Shown here: piece by piece, positions 8,067 to 18,373 of the stretch
Layout of the letters: each line of letters starts with the position of its first letter
How positions within the stretch are numbered: the first letter of the stretch is position 1
DNA from: Pedobacter steynii
GTDB taxonomy: Bacteria > Bacteroidota > Bacteroidia > Sphingobacteriales > Sphingobacteriaceae
Direction: 5' to 3'
Assembly (NCBI RefSeq): GCF_001721645.1
Contig: NZ_CP017141.1
Location: 434,001-498,000, forward strand
Length of the DNA stretch: 64,000 bases
Notes under the pieces: generated by a model
Databases searched by the model: none
What the model was told of the DNA's origin: nothing
The model's input: the letters and a program-made list of their open reading frames with translations, nothing else
Position numbers and translations under genes: made by a program

Positions 8067-11000
8067 TTAAAACTTGCAATTCAGGTTTAATCCAAATGAA
8101 CGGGTTGCCGGTACAGAAAGCATTTCTATACCCTGTATATTTCCCGTAAGGAAGGTTGACTCCGGATCCACTATTGGCACTTTTTTATACAGTGTAAACA
8201 GATTTCTGGCTACCAACGATAAACTCACGTCACTCATTTTCAGTCTTCCGACCCAGTTTTTAGGAAGACTTACCCCCAGGACTACCTGTCTCAGCTTCAC
8301 AAAACTGGCATCGTAAACAAACTCCTCCGAGATATTATTGGCAATCCAGCTATAGTATTCCTGTGCAGGAACATTGATTGTATTTGGCTGCCCCTGTTCA
8401 TTCACTCCGGCCCCCACAATTCCGGTTTCCCGACCAGCTAAGGTTTCTTTACTCAATCCTGCCAGGTAAGCCAGGTTGTTTGTTCCTGAGGATATTTTAC
8501 CACCAAACTTAGCATCCAGCAAAATACCCAGATTAAAGTTTTTGTAACGGAAATTGTTATTATACCCCAAAGTATAAGGAGAAACGCTGTTTCCAAGATT
8601 AGTCAGTTCACCTTGTACCGGAAGACCTTTATTGTTGTAAATGATACTTCCGTTATCATCTCTTTTATAACCGTAGCCCTGTATGACACCAAAAGGTTTT
8701 CCAACCTCAGCAGTAATAAATACCGGGACACCACCATCTCCATATAATCCTGGCCGGCTTTGCTGAACGGTCATAGCTTGTTGTCCGTCTGCTAAAGAAA
8801 GGATATTATTTTTATTATAGCCCATATTAAAAGACATATCCCAGGCCATAGACTTTTGCTTAAACACCGTTCCGGAAACCATCATTTCCAATCCCTTATT
8901 TGTCATTTCCCCACTATTCAGACGTACATTGGTAAAACCTGAAGCGATGGAGATCTGGCTACCAAGAATATCACTTACTGTTTTTCTATTGTACCAGGTC
9001 AGTTCCAGTCCAATCCGGTCGTTGAACAAACGGGTATCCAATCCCAGCTCATAGGACTTTGAAGTTGCTGGCTTCAAACGCGTATTAGGAATCGTTCCCT
9101 CATTGATATAAGCCAGGGATTGCCCAAGATGCTGCTGGCCAAAAGTATAGGTAAGAGACTGTGCATAAGGAGAAATATCAGAATCACTTCCTGTTCTCGC
9201 CCAGGCAGTACGTAATTTGGCAAAGCTGATCCATGAGGGCATCGTAATTGCCTGGGAAGCGACAAAACTTAAACTCGCAGAAGGATAAAGAATGCTGTTT
9301 GAAGCCGCACTAAGGGTAGAAAACCAATCATTACGTTCAGTAAAAGTCGCATACAAATAACCCTTATATCCTATTTCTGCAGAAGCAAACAATGAGTTAA
9401 ACTGTTTTTTATACAAGTCAAAATACCTCCCCTGAGTTACGGTATTGTTTACCGAATAAAAGAAGGGCACAATAAACTGACTTCCCGAAGCGCCTAAGCC
9501 GGATTGTTTACTTTTCATGATGTTTCCACCCACAAAAGCATCTACAGAAAAATCATTGGCAATGGTCTTTTTAAACCCAATCATCAGTTGCGAATTAAAT
9601 TCTCCGTTATAAGCCTGATTTTCACTCATACTGCCATTGGCAATTGCACTACCTTCCGGTCTGATGTATTGAGAATGGCGGTAGGCGAAATCTGTTCCGG
9701 CCAGTAACCGTGCATATAAGTAGGAAGTAAAATCATACTTTAAATCCAGGGAAGCAATCAAGCGATCCTTCCTATCCCTGTTTTGCATATCATAGGCAAT
9801 GAAATACGGATTTGCCAGATAAATATTTGAAGAGACCAGGTATTCATCCCCTTTTTCATCCACCCTTCTGGAAAGGTTTCTGACATCATAATTGGCAGGT
9901 AAAAGCTGCACACCCACATTTGGATTCCAGGAAAAGTCGCCTGAGTTGGGCCTGTTTTCTACCCGCTCCCGGATGTATTGTGCACTTACCTGAGCAGTAA
10001 ACTTATCCGTCACTTTCAGGTTCCCGTTTAAAGTGAAATTATTTCTCTTCAGCGACGAGTTGGGCATCAGGTCGTGGTTGTCCAGGTCTGAAGCAGAGAA
10101 ACGAATAGTAGCTTTCTCTGATCCGCCGTATAAGGAAATCGTATTGGTAAAAGTTTTTCCATCGTTATAAAAATTACGGCTATTATCCTTTATTGCACTG
10201 TAGGGGCGTAATACTCCGTCAAACTGCATCACCTGCGAACCATCCAGTTTCGCCCCCCAATTGGAGATCCCGTTTTGAAAAGCAGTTGCCTGATCTTTGG
10301 GAGCCACTCCGTTTGTTCCCTGCCCATAGACATACTGATAATCCTTCTCATTGTTAAAAATAGGCTGATCAATGGTGTAAGCAGCATTATACTCAATCCC
10401 TACTCCTTTTTGCGCCTTTCCTGATTTAGTAGTGATCAGAATGGCACCATTGGACGCACGCGCGCCATACAATGCAGCTGCAGGTCCGCCTTTCAGGACA
10501 CTCATACTCTCTATATCATCCGGATTGATGCTGGAAATCCCATCTCCTCCATCGCTACCTCCATAAAACACAGAACTCTGACCAAAATTGGTATTTACCA
10601 ACGGAATTCCATCAATAACATATAGAGGCTGGTTATTACCGGTGATACTCGTATTTCCTCTGATAATTACCCTCGATGAACCCATGGATCCTGAAACTGG
10701 TTTGGTTACATTTACCCCCGCAACTTTTCCGACCAGGGAATTGGCAATATTTGTTTCTCTTGCTTTGGTAAAGTCTTCTCCTTTAACTTCAGTTACGGCG
10801 TAACCAAGCGCTTTTTTTTCTTTTTTTATGCCCATTGAGGTAACGACCACCTCATTCAGCGCCACATCATCATCACTTAAAGAAACATTTATTTCCTTTC
10901 GGCCATTTACCGGGACTTCGGTTTCTTTAAAACCGATAAAACGGAAAATGAGTACCGCATTAGCAGGTACTTCAAGGTTGTATCTACCATCCTGATTCGT

Positions 11001-11216
11001 CGTGGTTCCTTTACCTTGCTGGTTTTTCACCAGAATAGATACGCCCGGCAATTTGTTTCCTTTAGAATCGGTAACAGTTCCAGTCACCTGGGTATCCTGT
11101 ATGCCCCTTTGCATTTCCGGAGCATTTTTCCCCGCAGCAAACGTGCTGTCAAACAGCAATAAGAAGAGGAACAGTGGCATTGCACTGCCCCTCAGCATCG
11201 TAAATAAAATTTTCAT
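8067..11216 (-). CDS. SusC/RagA-family TonB-dependent receptor
   Basis: Outer-membrane importer of 1049 residues. From ATG 11216: signal peptide (residues 1-25), carboxypeptidase-like domain (GTVTDSKGNKLPGVSILVK), TonB-dependent plug (SMGIKKEKKALGYAV, then LYVIDGIPLVN and AALYGARASNGAILITTKSG) and a beta-barrel ending ATRSFGLNLNCKF. The open frame continues upstream to 11471, but that part lies inside the GH130 gene and has no signal peptide, so the ATG at 11216, 22 bases after the GH130 stop, is chosen. No STN domain, so regulation is not through FecR but probably through the divergent AraC protein. Confidence 0.95.
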   Translation of the reverse strand: MKILFTMLRGSAMPLFLFLLLFDSTFAAGKNAPEMQRGIQDTQVTGTVTDSKGNKLPGVSILVKNQQGKGTTTNQDGRYNLEVPANAVLIFRFIGFKETEVPVNGRKEINVSLSDDDVALNEVVVTSMGIKKEKKALGYAVTEVKGEDFTKARETNIANSLVGKVAGVNVTKPVSGSMGSSRVIIRGNTSITGNNQPLYVIDGIPLVNTNFGQSSVFYGGSDGGDGISSINPDDIESMSVLKGGPAAALYGARASNGAILITTKSGKAQKGVGIEYNAAYTIDQPIFNNEKDYQYVYGQGTNGVAPKDQATAFQNGISNWGAKLDGSQVMQFDGVLRPYSAIKDNSRNFYNDGKTFTNTISLYGGSEKATIRFSASDLDNHDLMPNSSLKRNNFTLNGNLKVTDKFTAQVSAQYIRERVENRPNSGDFSWNPNVGVQLLPANYDVRNLSRRVDEKGDEYLVSSNIYLANPYFIAYDMQNRDRKDRLIASLDLKYDFTSYLYARLLAGTDFAYRHSQYIRPEGSAIANGSMSENQAYNGEFNSQLMIGFKKTIANDFSVDAFVGGNIMKSKQSGLGASGSQFIVPFFYSVNNTVTQGRYFDLYKKQFNSLFASAEIGYKGYLYATFTERNDWFSTLSAASNSILYPSASLSFVASQAITMPSWISFAKLRTAWARTGSDSDISPYAQSLTYTFGQQHLGQSLAYINEGTIPNTRLKPATSKSYELGLDTRLFNDRIGLELTWYNRKTVSDILGSQISIASGFTNVRLNSGEMTNKGLEMMVSGTVFKQKSMAWDMSFNMGYNKNNILSLADGQQAMTVQQSRPGLYGDGGVPVFITAEVGKPFGVIQGYGYKRDDNGSIIYNNKGLPVQGELTNLGNSVSPYTLGYNNNFRYKNFNLGILLDAKFGGKISSGTNNLAYLAGLSKETLAGRETGIVGAGVNEQGQPNTINVPAQEYYSWIANNISEEFVYDASFVKLRQVVLGVSLPKNWVGRLKMSDVSLSLVARNLFTLYKKVPIVDPESTFLTGNIQGIEMLSVPATRSFGLNLNCKF

Positions 11217-11238
11217 ATTTGGTTGGTTGTTTAGTAAG

Positions 11239-12438
11239 CTAATGGTGGTTAGGCGATTGTTCTTTTTTATTCTGATCAATAAGTTTATAAATCCGTTGTA
11301 CCGTCGCTGCCGATCTCCATTCATCTTCCGGAGTATGCAGTACATAATCCAGCAACTGGTCAATGGTACTCGTAGCCACATGAATACGGGAATCTGAGGA
11401 GGCATAATAAATAAAAACCTTTCCGTCTTCATCTGTAATCCAGCCATTGCTGAATACCACATTAGATACATCCCCTATCCTTTCTGCACCTTCAGGAGCC
11501 AGAAAGTACCCTGCTGGTTTATGAATCACTTTACTGAGTTCTTTTAAATCAGTCATGAATACATACAGCACATAACGCAATCCTGCTGCGGTATTTCTGA
11601 CCCCATGAGCCAGGTGTAGCCAGCCATAACTGGTTTTAATAGGTGCTGGTCCCTGCCCGTTTTTTGATTCATAAACCGTATGGTATTGCTTCTTATCCAC
11701 GATCGTTTCTTCCGGAACAACCGCATGTTCTATGGAATCCGAAAGGCCAAAAGCAATTCCTCCACCTTTGCCTGCTTCAATGAAAGAATCCTGTGGACGG
11801 GTATAAAAAGCGTATTTTCCCGCTACGAACTCCGGGTGAAGCACAACATTTCTTTGTTGCAGAGAATTTGTTTTAAGATCATCCAGTCTTTCCCAGCTGA
11901 TAAGGTCTTTGGTCCTGACAATTCCACATTGTGCCAGAGCAGCCGACTGATCACCTTCTGCTGCATCAGGATCTCTTCTTTCTGTGCAAAACAATCCATA
12001 AACCCATCCGTCTTCATGAGTAGTAATTCGCATGTCATAGATATTCGTATCAGGCACCTCTGTTTCAGGAATGATCATCGGGCATTCCCGGAACTTAAAC
12101 TGATCAATTCCATTTGAGCTTTCTGCTATGGCAAAGAAAGATTTTCGATCATTTCCTTCTACCCTTGCAATGAGCAGGTATTTGTTGTTCCACTTGATGG
12201 CTCCCGGATTAAACACTGCATTGATTCCAATACGCTCCATCAGAAAGGGATTGCTGTCCCTGTTCAGGTGATAACGCCAGTATAATGGTGTGTGCTCAGC
12301 AGTTAAGACCGGATATTTATACCGGTTGAAAATGCCATTTCCTAAGCTTTCCTGTTCGTTTTTGCGCGTAATTAAAGACTGATGAGCAGCCATGAGCTGC
12401 GCCAATCTCTTGTCGTAATCCATCATATATCGGTTCAA
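11239..12438 (-). CDS. GH130 glycoside phosphorylase, mannosylglucose/manno-oligosaccharide type
   Basis: 399-residue five-bladed beta-propeller enzyme of family GH130. Visible family features: [19 protein letters not shown] near residue 65-85, [15 protein letters not shown], the [17 protein letters not shown] blade and the [18 protein letters not shown] segment. GH130 enzymes phosphorolyse beta-mannosides in the cytoplasm. Length and the N-terminal motif resemble the 4-O-beta-mannosylglucose phosphorylase subgroup, but I cannot prove the specificity. It has no signal peptide, which fits a job on oligosaccharide taken up by the symporter 13 bases upstream. Same operon as SusC and SusD. Confidence 0.88.
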   Translation of the reverse strand: MNRYMMDYDKRLAQLMAAHQSLITRKNEQESLGNGIFNRYKYPVLTAEHTPLYWRYHLNRDSNPFLMERIGINAVFNPGAIKWNNKYLLIARVEGNDRKSFFAIAESSNGIDQFKFRECPMIIPETEVPDTNIYDMRITTHEDGWVYGLFCTERRDPDAAEGDQSAALAQCGIVRTKDLISWERLDDLKTNSLQQRNVVLHPEFVAGKYAFYTRPQDSFIEAGKGGGIAFGLSDSIEHAVVPEETIVDKKQYHTVYESKNGQGPAPIKTSYGWLHLAHGVRNTAAGLRYVLYVFMTDLKELSKVIHKPAGYFLAPEGAERIGDVSNVVFSNGWITDEDGKVFIYYASSDSRIHVATSTIDQLLDYVLHTPEDEWRSAATVQRIYKLIDQNKKEQSPNHH

Positions 12439-12451
12439 ATCTGTTTTGTTC

Positions 12452-14281
12452 TTAATCTTCGAGTTTATTCCACCAGGTTCTTTTGAGGATGAAGATGATG
12501 ACAGCGAGAATCGCTATCGTGATCAGCAATGGCAGTTTCATCATTAAAATCAGGTACATCGGTAAAAGGGTGAGACAAAGCTGAGCAATAATTCCAAGCA
12601 CTACGTTAAACATGTCTCTGCCAAAATTCTTGTTTGCAATAAAAGAAGGGGCGTCCGCAATGACCAGTTGATGGACGGGCCCCCAGAATCCCCATGGGCG
12701 AACCGTCCTGTAGAATTTTTTGAGTGTTTCGGTGTCTGTTGGCGGCGCCATATAAGTACCGATTACAGAACCTGCCAGGGAAAGAATAAACAACAAAGGG
12801 AAATAATATAAAAATTCCACACCTGCAAAGAAGCGGGTAAATACCAATGCAGAAACAATTCCGGTAAACATGCCCCAGAAGAAGCCATAAGAATTAAATC
12901 TCCACCAATGCCATTTTAGCACATTGGCTGCAATGTAACCGCCATACAAAGCAGAAACAATCCATTGTAGGACGCTGTTCACATCTTTTGCAAAAAAGCC
13001 CAGGGCAATTCCAACCGCCACCACAAGTACTCCTGAGCAATAGTTCATAGAGATGATCTTTTTGTTGGAGGCATCCGGATTAATATATTTCAGATACACA
13101 TCATTTACGATATAAGCCTGCGCTGCATTCAACGTTCCACTGAAAGTACCCATAAAAGCACCCAGTAAACCTGTTAATACCAGTCCGAATAAACCTGCGG
13201 GAACAAAGCTATTGATACTGGCCGGCAGAATCCGTTCGTAGTCGATCGCTCCATCCAAGCCTCTCAGGTTCATCTGATCATAATAAAGAATGCCCAGGAC
13301 TGTAAGTCCTACAATCAATGAGTAACGAATTGGCAACAGCACAATAGATACAAAGCCACTCATTTTACTGGCCTCCTTAGGAGAACGCGTGGAGAGGATT
13401 TTTTGCATATCATAATTCGGTGGAGGCCCTGCCAGGGAAGCAAACGCTCCTTTAAATAGCATCATCATAAAGAATACACTAAACAAAGAATATCCATCAT
13501 TTGCTATCTTTTTATTTACATCCGCGATGATATAACTCCAGTCCAGGTTCAGATGTGTTCCAAAGAAAGGACTGTCCCATCCTTCCGGAACATTTAATTG
13601 TCTTCCGTTCAGGTTGATCACTGCAATTACTGCAATGGAAATACAGACCACGGTCATGATCGCATATTTGATCATATCTCCAAATACAATCCCGTGCATC
13701 CCTCCCAAAATAGAGTAGAACATCGCAAACAGCGTAAAGATGATCCCGTAGAAATGAGCAACATAATGGGGCGCTACTGTAAAAGGAACATAATCCTTTA
13801 CCAATTCCCATGGAATAAAAATCTCGACGAATTTACCCAGACCAATAAAGCCATATGCCAGAAATCCCAGACAGCTCAGTAAGGCAAAAGTAACGACTAC
13901 CTTATGGGAGGCGCCAACTCCCCTTCCCGTTGTTCCAAACCTTGTAGATAACCATTCTGCACCAGTTGTTGCATTTGACCTCCTTAGCCACTTGGACAGG
14001 TACATCATCAGAAAAACCTGATTGAATACCGGCCATAACCAAGGGATCCAGATGCTTTTCATTCCATACACAAAACACAGGCTCACCATCCACATGGTCC
14101 CACTGATATCAAACATATCCGAGGCATCACTCAGGCCCAGCTTATACCATGGAAGGGATTTTCCTCCCATGATATAACTTTCCTTATTTTCTTTTGCCTT
14201 TTTACGGTACCAAAAGCCAATAATGATCGTGCTGATGAGATACGTTACTATAATAATGATGTCAACGGCTTGAAACTTCAT
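12452..14281 (-). CDS. Sodium:solute symporter (SSS family)
   Basis: 609-residue inner-membrane cation/sugar symporter with about 14 hydrophobic segments. The N-terminal [20 protein letters not shown], the [20 protein letters not shown] loop and the [20 protein letters not shown] helix are SSS signatures. First gene of the operon SSS-GH130-SusC-SusD. In Bacteroidota beta-mannan loci an SSS-type or MFS transporter delivers mannosyl disaccharide to a cytoplasmic phosphorylase, so this is the likely inner-membrane step. The start ATG is only about 5 bases past a TAnnTTTG box, so the message may be nearly leaderless. Confidence 0.92.
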   Translation of the reverse strand: MKFQAVDIIIIVTYLISTIIIGFWYRKKAKENKESYIMGGKSLPWYKLGLSDASDMFDISGTMWMVSLCFVYGMKSIWIPWLWPVFNQVFLMMYLSKWLRRSNATTGAEWLSTRFGTTGRGVGASHKVVVTFALLSCLGFLAYGFIGLGKFVEIFIPWELVKDYVPFTVAPHYVAHFYGIIFTLFAMFYSILGGMHGIVFGDMIKYAIMTVVCISIAVIAVINLNGRQLNVPEGWDSPFFGTHLNLDWSYIIADVNKKIANDGYSLFSVFFMMMLFKGAFASLAGPPPNYDMQKILSTRSPKEASKMSGFVSIVLLPIRYSLIVGLTVLGILYYDQMNLRGLDGAIDYERILPASINSFVPAGLFGLVLTGLLGAFMGTFSGTLNAAQAYIVNDVYLKYINPDASNKKIISMNYCSGVLVVAVGIALGFFAKDVNSVLQWIVSALYGGYIAANVLKWHWWRFNSYGFFWGMFTGIVSALVFTRFFAGVEFLYYFPLLFILSLAGSVIGTYMAPPTDTETLKKFYRTVRPWGFWGPVHQLVIADAPSFIANKNFGRDMFNVVLGIIAQLCLTLLPMYLILMMKLPLLITIAILAVIIFILKRTWWNKLED

Positions 14282-14286
14282 AAACT

Positions 14287-14294
14287 CAAAACTA
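14287..14294 (-). promoter_or_regulatory. -7 promoter element of the symporter/GH130/SusCD operon
   Basis: TAGTTTTG (minus strand) is an exact TAnnTTTG match. A TTG 21 bases further upstream could serve as the -33 element. The predicted start point falls at or next to the ATG at 14281. Confidence 0.55.
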
Positions 14295-14402
14295 TACTAT
14301 TTTCGAACGCAGCTTCAATACTATTTTAACAATTAATTGTATTCACAAATCAAAAAGGCTCATATACATGATATTAATCATAATTTACCATAGTACTATT
14401 TT
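14294..14402. promoter_or_regulatory. Three repeated putative AraC-type operator half-sites
   Basis: The intergenic region between the divergent symporter and AraC genes carries the decamer (A/G)TACTATTTT three times in one direction, at 14294-14303, 14318-14327 and 14393-14402. The last two extend to TACTATTTTAAC(A/C)A. Two copies are 24 bp apart and the third 75 bp further. Direct repeats of this kind next to a divergent AraC gene are expected operators; binding itself is inferred. Confidence 0.5.
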
Positions 14403-14444
14403 AACCAAAACATAATCAATTCATATCAAAATTGTTATATTTAT

Positions 14445-15323
14445 ATGATGGGCAGTAACATAGTCAGGGAAATCACCCCTTTAACCCAAAGCGATTGCTT
14501 TACCATTTTTTCAAGGACAAAGAAGGATTTCGACTTTCCCCTTCATTATCATGAGGAATATGAGCTGAACCTGATTCTTCATGCCAAAGGGGCAAAACGG
14601 ATTGTCGGGGATCATATTGACACCATAGAAGACGCAGAGCTTGTCTTTATCGGACCCAACCTTTACCACGCCTGGTTTACTCACCAATGTAAAAGTGAAG
14701 AGATTCTGGAGATTACCATTCAGTTTCACAAGGACCTTTTTGATGAGCGTTTGTTAAAAAGAAACCAGCTGAATTTTATTTCCAATATGTTTGAACGCTC
14801 CCAGAAGGGAATTCTCTTTTCTGCAGAGACCATTGAAAGACTCAGCCCGAGACTGCTCTCTTTGAATCAAAAGAAAGGTTTTGATTCCGTGTTAGAACTC
14901 TTTTCTATTTTACATGACCTCTCTATTTCCAGGAACATGAGAACGCTATCCAATTCCAGCTTTAACAACGAACAGTTCAACTATAACAGTAGACGAATAG
15001 AAAAAGCTTTTGATTACATGAATGCCAATTACAACCGGGGAATTTCCCTGGAAGAAGTCGCCAAAGTAGCCAGTATGCCGGAAGTATCTTTCAGCCGGTT
15101 TATTAAGAAGAGAACAGGAAGCACTTTTATTGACAGTCTGAATGAGATCAGGTTAGGACATGCTACTAAACTACTCATTTCCAGTACACAAACCATAGCC
15201 GAGATTGCCTATAAATGCGGATTCAATAACATTTCCAATTTCAACCGGATTTTTAAAAAGAAAAAAAATTGCACTCCCAAAGAGTTCAGGGATAGTTTTT
15301 CAGGGACAAGGTCTTTTATATAA
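14445..15323 (+). CDS. AraC-family transcriptional regulator
   Basis: 292-residue regulator with an N-terminal cupin sugar-sensing domain (about 1-160, including DFPLHYHEEYELNLILHAKG and the GPNLYHAWFTH segment) and two C-terminal helix-turn-helix motifs (about 190-288; ISLEEVAKVASMPEVSFSRF and the second ending AEIAYKCGFNNISNFNRIFK). Divergent from the symporter/GH130/SusCD operon and separated by 163 bases that hold three repeated boxes, so it is most likely its substrate-responsive activator. Confidence 0.92.
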   Translation: MMGSNIVREITPLTQSDCFTIFSRTKKDFDFPLHYHEEYELNLILHAKGAKRIVGDHIDTIEDAELVFIGPNLYHAWFTHQCKSEEILEITIQFHKDLFDERLLKRNQLNFISNMFERSQKGILFSAETIERLSPRLLSLNQKKGFDSVLELFSILHDLSISRNMRTLSNSSFNNEQFNYNSRRIEKAFDYMNANYNRGISLEEVAKVASMPEVSFSRFIKKRTGSTFIDSLNEIRLGHATKLLISSTQTIAEIAYKCGFNNISNFNRIFKKKKNCTPKEFRDSFSGTRSFI

Positions 15324-15324
15324 T

Positions 15325-16014
15325 TTAGTTCAAATTGAACTTATCATTCCTCACCTGGACGACATTAGAGGCCGATATAATTCCTACAATTAATATCCCA
15401 ATCAAAACAGCCAGAGCAATCTGTAAAGTAGAATACAACTTACTTCTGGACACCATTGAGGCAGAGCTTTGAATCAATTCCTGACCAACCTGCGTCTGAA
15501 TACTCATCAGGTCGGTAAGTTTTTCGAGTGTTTTCATTGAGCTTTCTCTCCCTACCGTTTCATATAGTTTTCGTCCGTCTTCCAGGGTATGGTTCAGGCT
15601 CAGCGCCATCACATGTTGTTCTGCTGCGATAAGACTAGCCAAGCGTGCTTTCAACTCGGTTAGTTGTTGTTTTTCTTTTTTTACCAGAAAAGTCTTTTCA
15701 TATTTTTTCAGAAGAGAATCGATGGTAGAATTAAGAGAATTCACCTGATCTTTAAGTCCTGTGGCATTGGAATGAGAAAGGTTCCCGGAATAAAGAAAGC
15801 TATCCAGGGTATATTTTTTTTCAAAGATATTCTCTGCAATATAAAACAGATCTGTTGCAGGAACCAGACGGTCATTATACATGGAAACAAAAGACTCATT
15901 CATACTTTTAACACTCTTATCCTCTAAAATTCTGATCAAAATCATACACGCCATAATTGCAAACAGGAACGTGGCGATTTTCATTTTCTGTTTTATAGAA
16001 TAAGCAAATTTCAT
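15325..16014 (-). CDS. Four-helix-bundle MCP-type sensor domain protein without output domain
   Basis: 229-residue protein with two membrane segments (about 10-29 and 198-220) around a helical periplasmic domain of about 165 residues, the layout of the 4HB_MCP ligand-binding domain of chemoreceptors. The C-terminal cytoplasmic tail after the second segment is only about ten residues (VVQVRNDKFNLN), so HAMP, kinase or methyl-accepting parts are absent. Any signalling must go through a partner. It converges on the AraC gene with one base between the stops. Ligand unknown. Confidence 0.65.
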   Translation of the reverse strand: MKFAYSIKQKMKIATFLFAIMACMILIRILEDKSVKSMNESFVSMYNDRLVPATDLFYIAENIFEKKYTLDSFLYSGNLSHSNATGLKDQVNSLNSTIDSLLKKYEKTFLVKKEKQQLTELKARLASLIAAEQHVMALSLNHTLEDGRKLYETVGRESSMKTLEKLTDLMSIQTQVGQELIQSSASMVSRSKLYSTLQIALAVLIGILIVGIISASNVVQVRNDKFNLN

Positions 16015-16040
16015 ATCATTCAGTATAGGTTAGTAACGAA

Positions 16041-17474
16041 TTAATCCTCTAAAGGGGAAGAAAAAAGGTTAGGGGCAAAATTTACTAAAAATAATTCTCT
16101 TTTTGCCCTGGTTACACCAGTATATAACCAACGCAGGAAATCGAGGTCAATCATATCCTCCGTTAAATACCCCTGATCCACAAATACCGCATCCCATTGT
16201 CCACCCTGCGCTTTATGACAGGTTACCGCATAGGCAAATTTAATCTGAAGTGCATTATAGTAAGGATCTTCTTTGATCGCTTTAAACCGTTCTCTTTTAT
16301 TTGCAATATGCTCATAATCCTCATTAAGTCCTTCAAATAACTTATTGCTTTGCTCGTAAGAGAGGTTTGGGGTTTCGGCGGTCAGGGTATCCAACATCAC
16401 CTTACAGGTAATCTGTCCTGCATCGGGAAAATCCATAAACTCTAACAGCACTTCAGAAAAGCGGAAACCATAACGTTCCTCTTCGCCCCTTACCCGTACT
16501 ACCTTTGCCATATCTCCATTGGCAATAAAAGCTGCCGATTCATTGTCAGGAAGCCAGAAATAATTATTTCTGACTACCATAATCTGGTCCCCCCCGGTCA
16601 GTTCTTCTTCCCGATACAACAGACGGGCACGGATCTGTTGGTTATATACATTTGCAGATTTATTAGACCTGCAAACCACCAATGAGTTTTCAATTCCGAA
16701 TTTATGATAGGCGTATTCCAGTCCCTCTACGAGCTTTACACCAGTCATCCTGAAGATGTCTTTATAATTTTTTGTGATGAACTGGGGAAGTTCAACACTA
16801 TCCGCGTTCTCCTGCTCTTCATTGATTAATTTCCGTAACATGGTTGCATTGGCCAGGATCCCGGATTCTTTCTCCTGCCTGACCACCTCCTGAAGTTCCA
16901 CGGCTTTCACTTCCAGAGCAAAGTTACCCATCATATATTCTCTGTTTAAAGCCGGACTATCGATACTGCCAACCGGAGGAAGCTGAGCAGTATCTCCGAC
17001 AAACACGGCAGCACAATTTTTACCGTTGTAAACAAATTCCATCAGGTCTTTCAAAAAAGAAGAACCCGTCTGGGTATTCCATTCATCTGCAATCATAGAG
17101 GCTTCATCTATGATAAACAATGTATACTCGGCTAAATTCGGCGCAATCTGAAAGGACATATCCGTGGATGCTGCAGATCTTTTTCTGTAAATTCTTTTAT
17201 GGATGGTAAGCGCTTTATTGCCGGTATAGTTACTCATCACCTTCGCCGCCCTCCCGGTTGGCGCTAATAACGCTGCCTTCAGTCCGAACATAGGAAGTGC
17301 CTTTACCAGAGCGGCTACAGAAGTTGTTTTTCCGGTTCCGGCATAACCCCTTAGGATAAAACACTGGTCATCCAGTCTTTGGGATAGAAAAGAAGCCATC
17401 TCCCTGCAAAAAACAAGTTGCTCAGCGGTTGGTGTAAACGCATAAGATTGCGCTATAATTGAAGCTTTATCCAT
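16041..17474 (-). CDS. RecD-like superfamily 1 DNA helicase
   Basis: 477-residue ATP-dependent helicase with one complete motor. Walker A is GYAGTGKT (about 43-50), Walker B/DEAS box is FIIDEASM (about 120-127), motif III is GDTAQLPPVGS, and the C-terminal UvrD-like part contains AYAVTCHKAQGGQWDAVFV and a WLYTGVTRAKRELF motif VI. It lacks the N-terminal extension of RecD2, so it is a short RecD-like form common in Bacteroidota and probably acts alone in repair or recombination. Divergent from the DUF3822 gene. Confidence 0.9.
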   Translation of the reverse strand: MDKASIIAQSYAFTPTAEQLVFCREMASFLSQRLDDQCFILRGYAGTGKTTSVAALVKALPMFGLKAALLAPTGRAAKVMSNYTGNKALTIHKRIYRKRSAASTDMSFQIAPNLAEYTLFIIDEASMIADEWNTQTGSSFLKDLMEFVYNGKNCAAVFVGDTAQLPPVGSIDSPALNREYMMGNFALEVKAVELQEVVRQEKESGILANATMLRKLINEEQENADSVELPQFITKNYKDIFRMTGVKLVEGLEYAYHKFGIENSLVVCRSNKSANVYNQQIRARLLYREEELTGGDQIMVVRNNYFWLPDNESAAFIANGDMAKVVRVRGEEERYGFRFSEVLLEFMDFPDAGQITCKVMLDTLTAETPNLSYEQSNKLFEGLNEDYEHIANKRERFKAIKEDPYYNALQIKFAYAVTCHKAQGGQWDAVFVDQGYLTEDMIDLDFLRWLYTGVTRAKRELFLVNFAPNLFSSPLED

Positions 17475-17542
17475 TTAACAAAGATGCAATGGTGATGTTA
17501 TAGAAAAAAGGATTAATTTTGATCTTAAATAATTTGATAGAG

Positions 17543-18373
17543 ATGAGCCATAAAAACAGCATATTATTAGTCGATCCGGAATTTGATCCTAGTACTGCGC
17601 CAGACTGCAATTTATTATTAAAGATTACAGCAGATAGCTTTTCTTATGCCATTATTGATAAAACCACGAGTCAGTTAAAAGCCGTATATGACCAGCAAGA
17701 GTCCGACAATATCTCCCGTGATCTTTCTGCAAAATTAAAAAACGACAGTTATTTAAATCTTCCATTTAAAGAGATTAAGGTTGCTGTTTATACAGAGAAC
17801 TCCATTTCCATTCCAAATGACTTATTTGATGCGCAAAATCTGGATCAATACGCTAAGTTTTTTACGGAAGAGCAGTCAGACAACCTGTATGTAAGACCAT
17901 TCAGTAGCTATGGTTTTACTTCGATTTTTACTTTACACCGCTTTATTGATGAAACCCTGGCAGATTCCTTACTGAGCTGCAAACTGTTTGACCAGGTGGC
18001 ACCAGTACTCGCAATGGCTAAAGAGCAGGCCCGTAAATCTATGATCCTTGACTTTACAGCCGCTTCATTTAATGTCGTGATTACAGAAGGAGAACAATTG
18101 GTTTTCCGTAATTATTATGAGATAGCGCATGCAGAAGAGTTTAACTATTACCTATTACTGATCATTAACCAGCTTCAGCTTAACACGAAGGAAATGAACG
18201 TGCAGTTAAGCGGTATTATTCATGAAAATGATCATTATTATAAATGCATCGCTAAATATTTCAAAATGATCAGCTTCAATACTCCCTTAAGTGGTCAGGT
18301 AGATCACAAAATTTTAGACGACATGCCTGCTCATTATTACAGCAGCCTGCTAGCCCTTGATATATGCGAATAA
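17543..18373 (+). CDS. DUF3822 family protein
   Basis: 276-residue cytoplasmic protein of unknown biochemical role. It begins MSHKNSILLVDPEFDPSTAPDC and has a fold reminiscent of actin/hexokinase-like halves (SMILDFTAASFNVVITEGEQ). The family is confined to Bacteroidota and regularly sits before rsmD and coaD, as here. The ATG at 17543 fits the family N-terminus better than the in-frame ATG at 17519. Its stop overlaps the rsmD start by 10 bases, indicating translational coupling. Confidence 0.82.
   Translation: MSHKNSILLVDPEFDPSTAPDCNLLLKITADSFSYAIIDKTTSQLKAVYDQQESDNISRDLSAKLKNDSYLNLPFKEIKVAVYTENSISIPNDLFDAQNLDQYAKFFTEEQSDNLYVRPFSSYGFTSIFTLHRFIDETLADSLLSCKLFDQVAPVLAMAKEQARKSMILDFTAASFNVVITEGEQLVFRNYYEIAHAEEFNYYLLLIINQLQLNTKEMNVQLSGIIHENDHYYKCIAKYFKMISFNTPLSGQVDHKILDDMPAHYYSSLLALDICE

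Noticed and set aside
10588..10803. Plus-strand open frames inside the SusC and symporter genes
   Set aside because: They are shadows of conserved minus-strand coding sequence with no homology or promoter of their own.
11217..11471. N-terminal extension of the SusC protein into the GH130 gene
   Set aside because: The extension lies in an antiphase frame of a clear coding gene and has no signal peptide; the ATG at 11216 begins a proper signal peptide.
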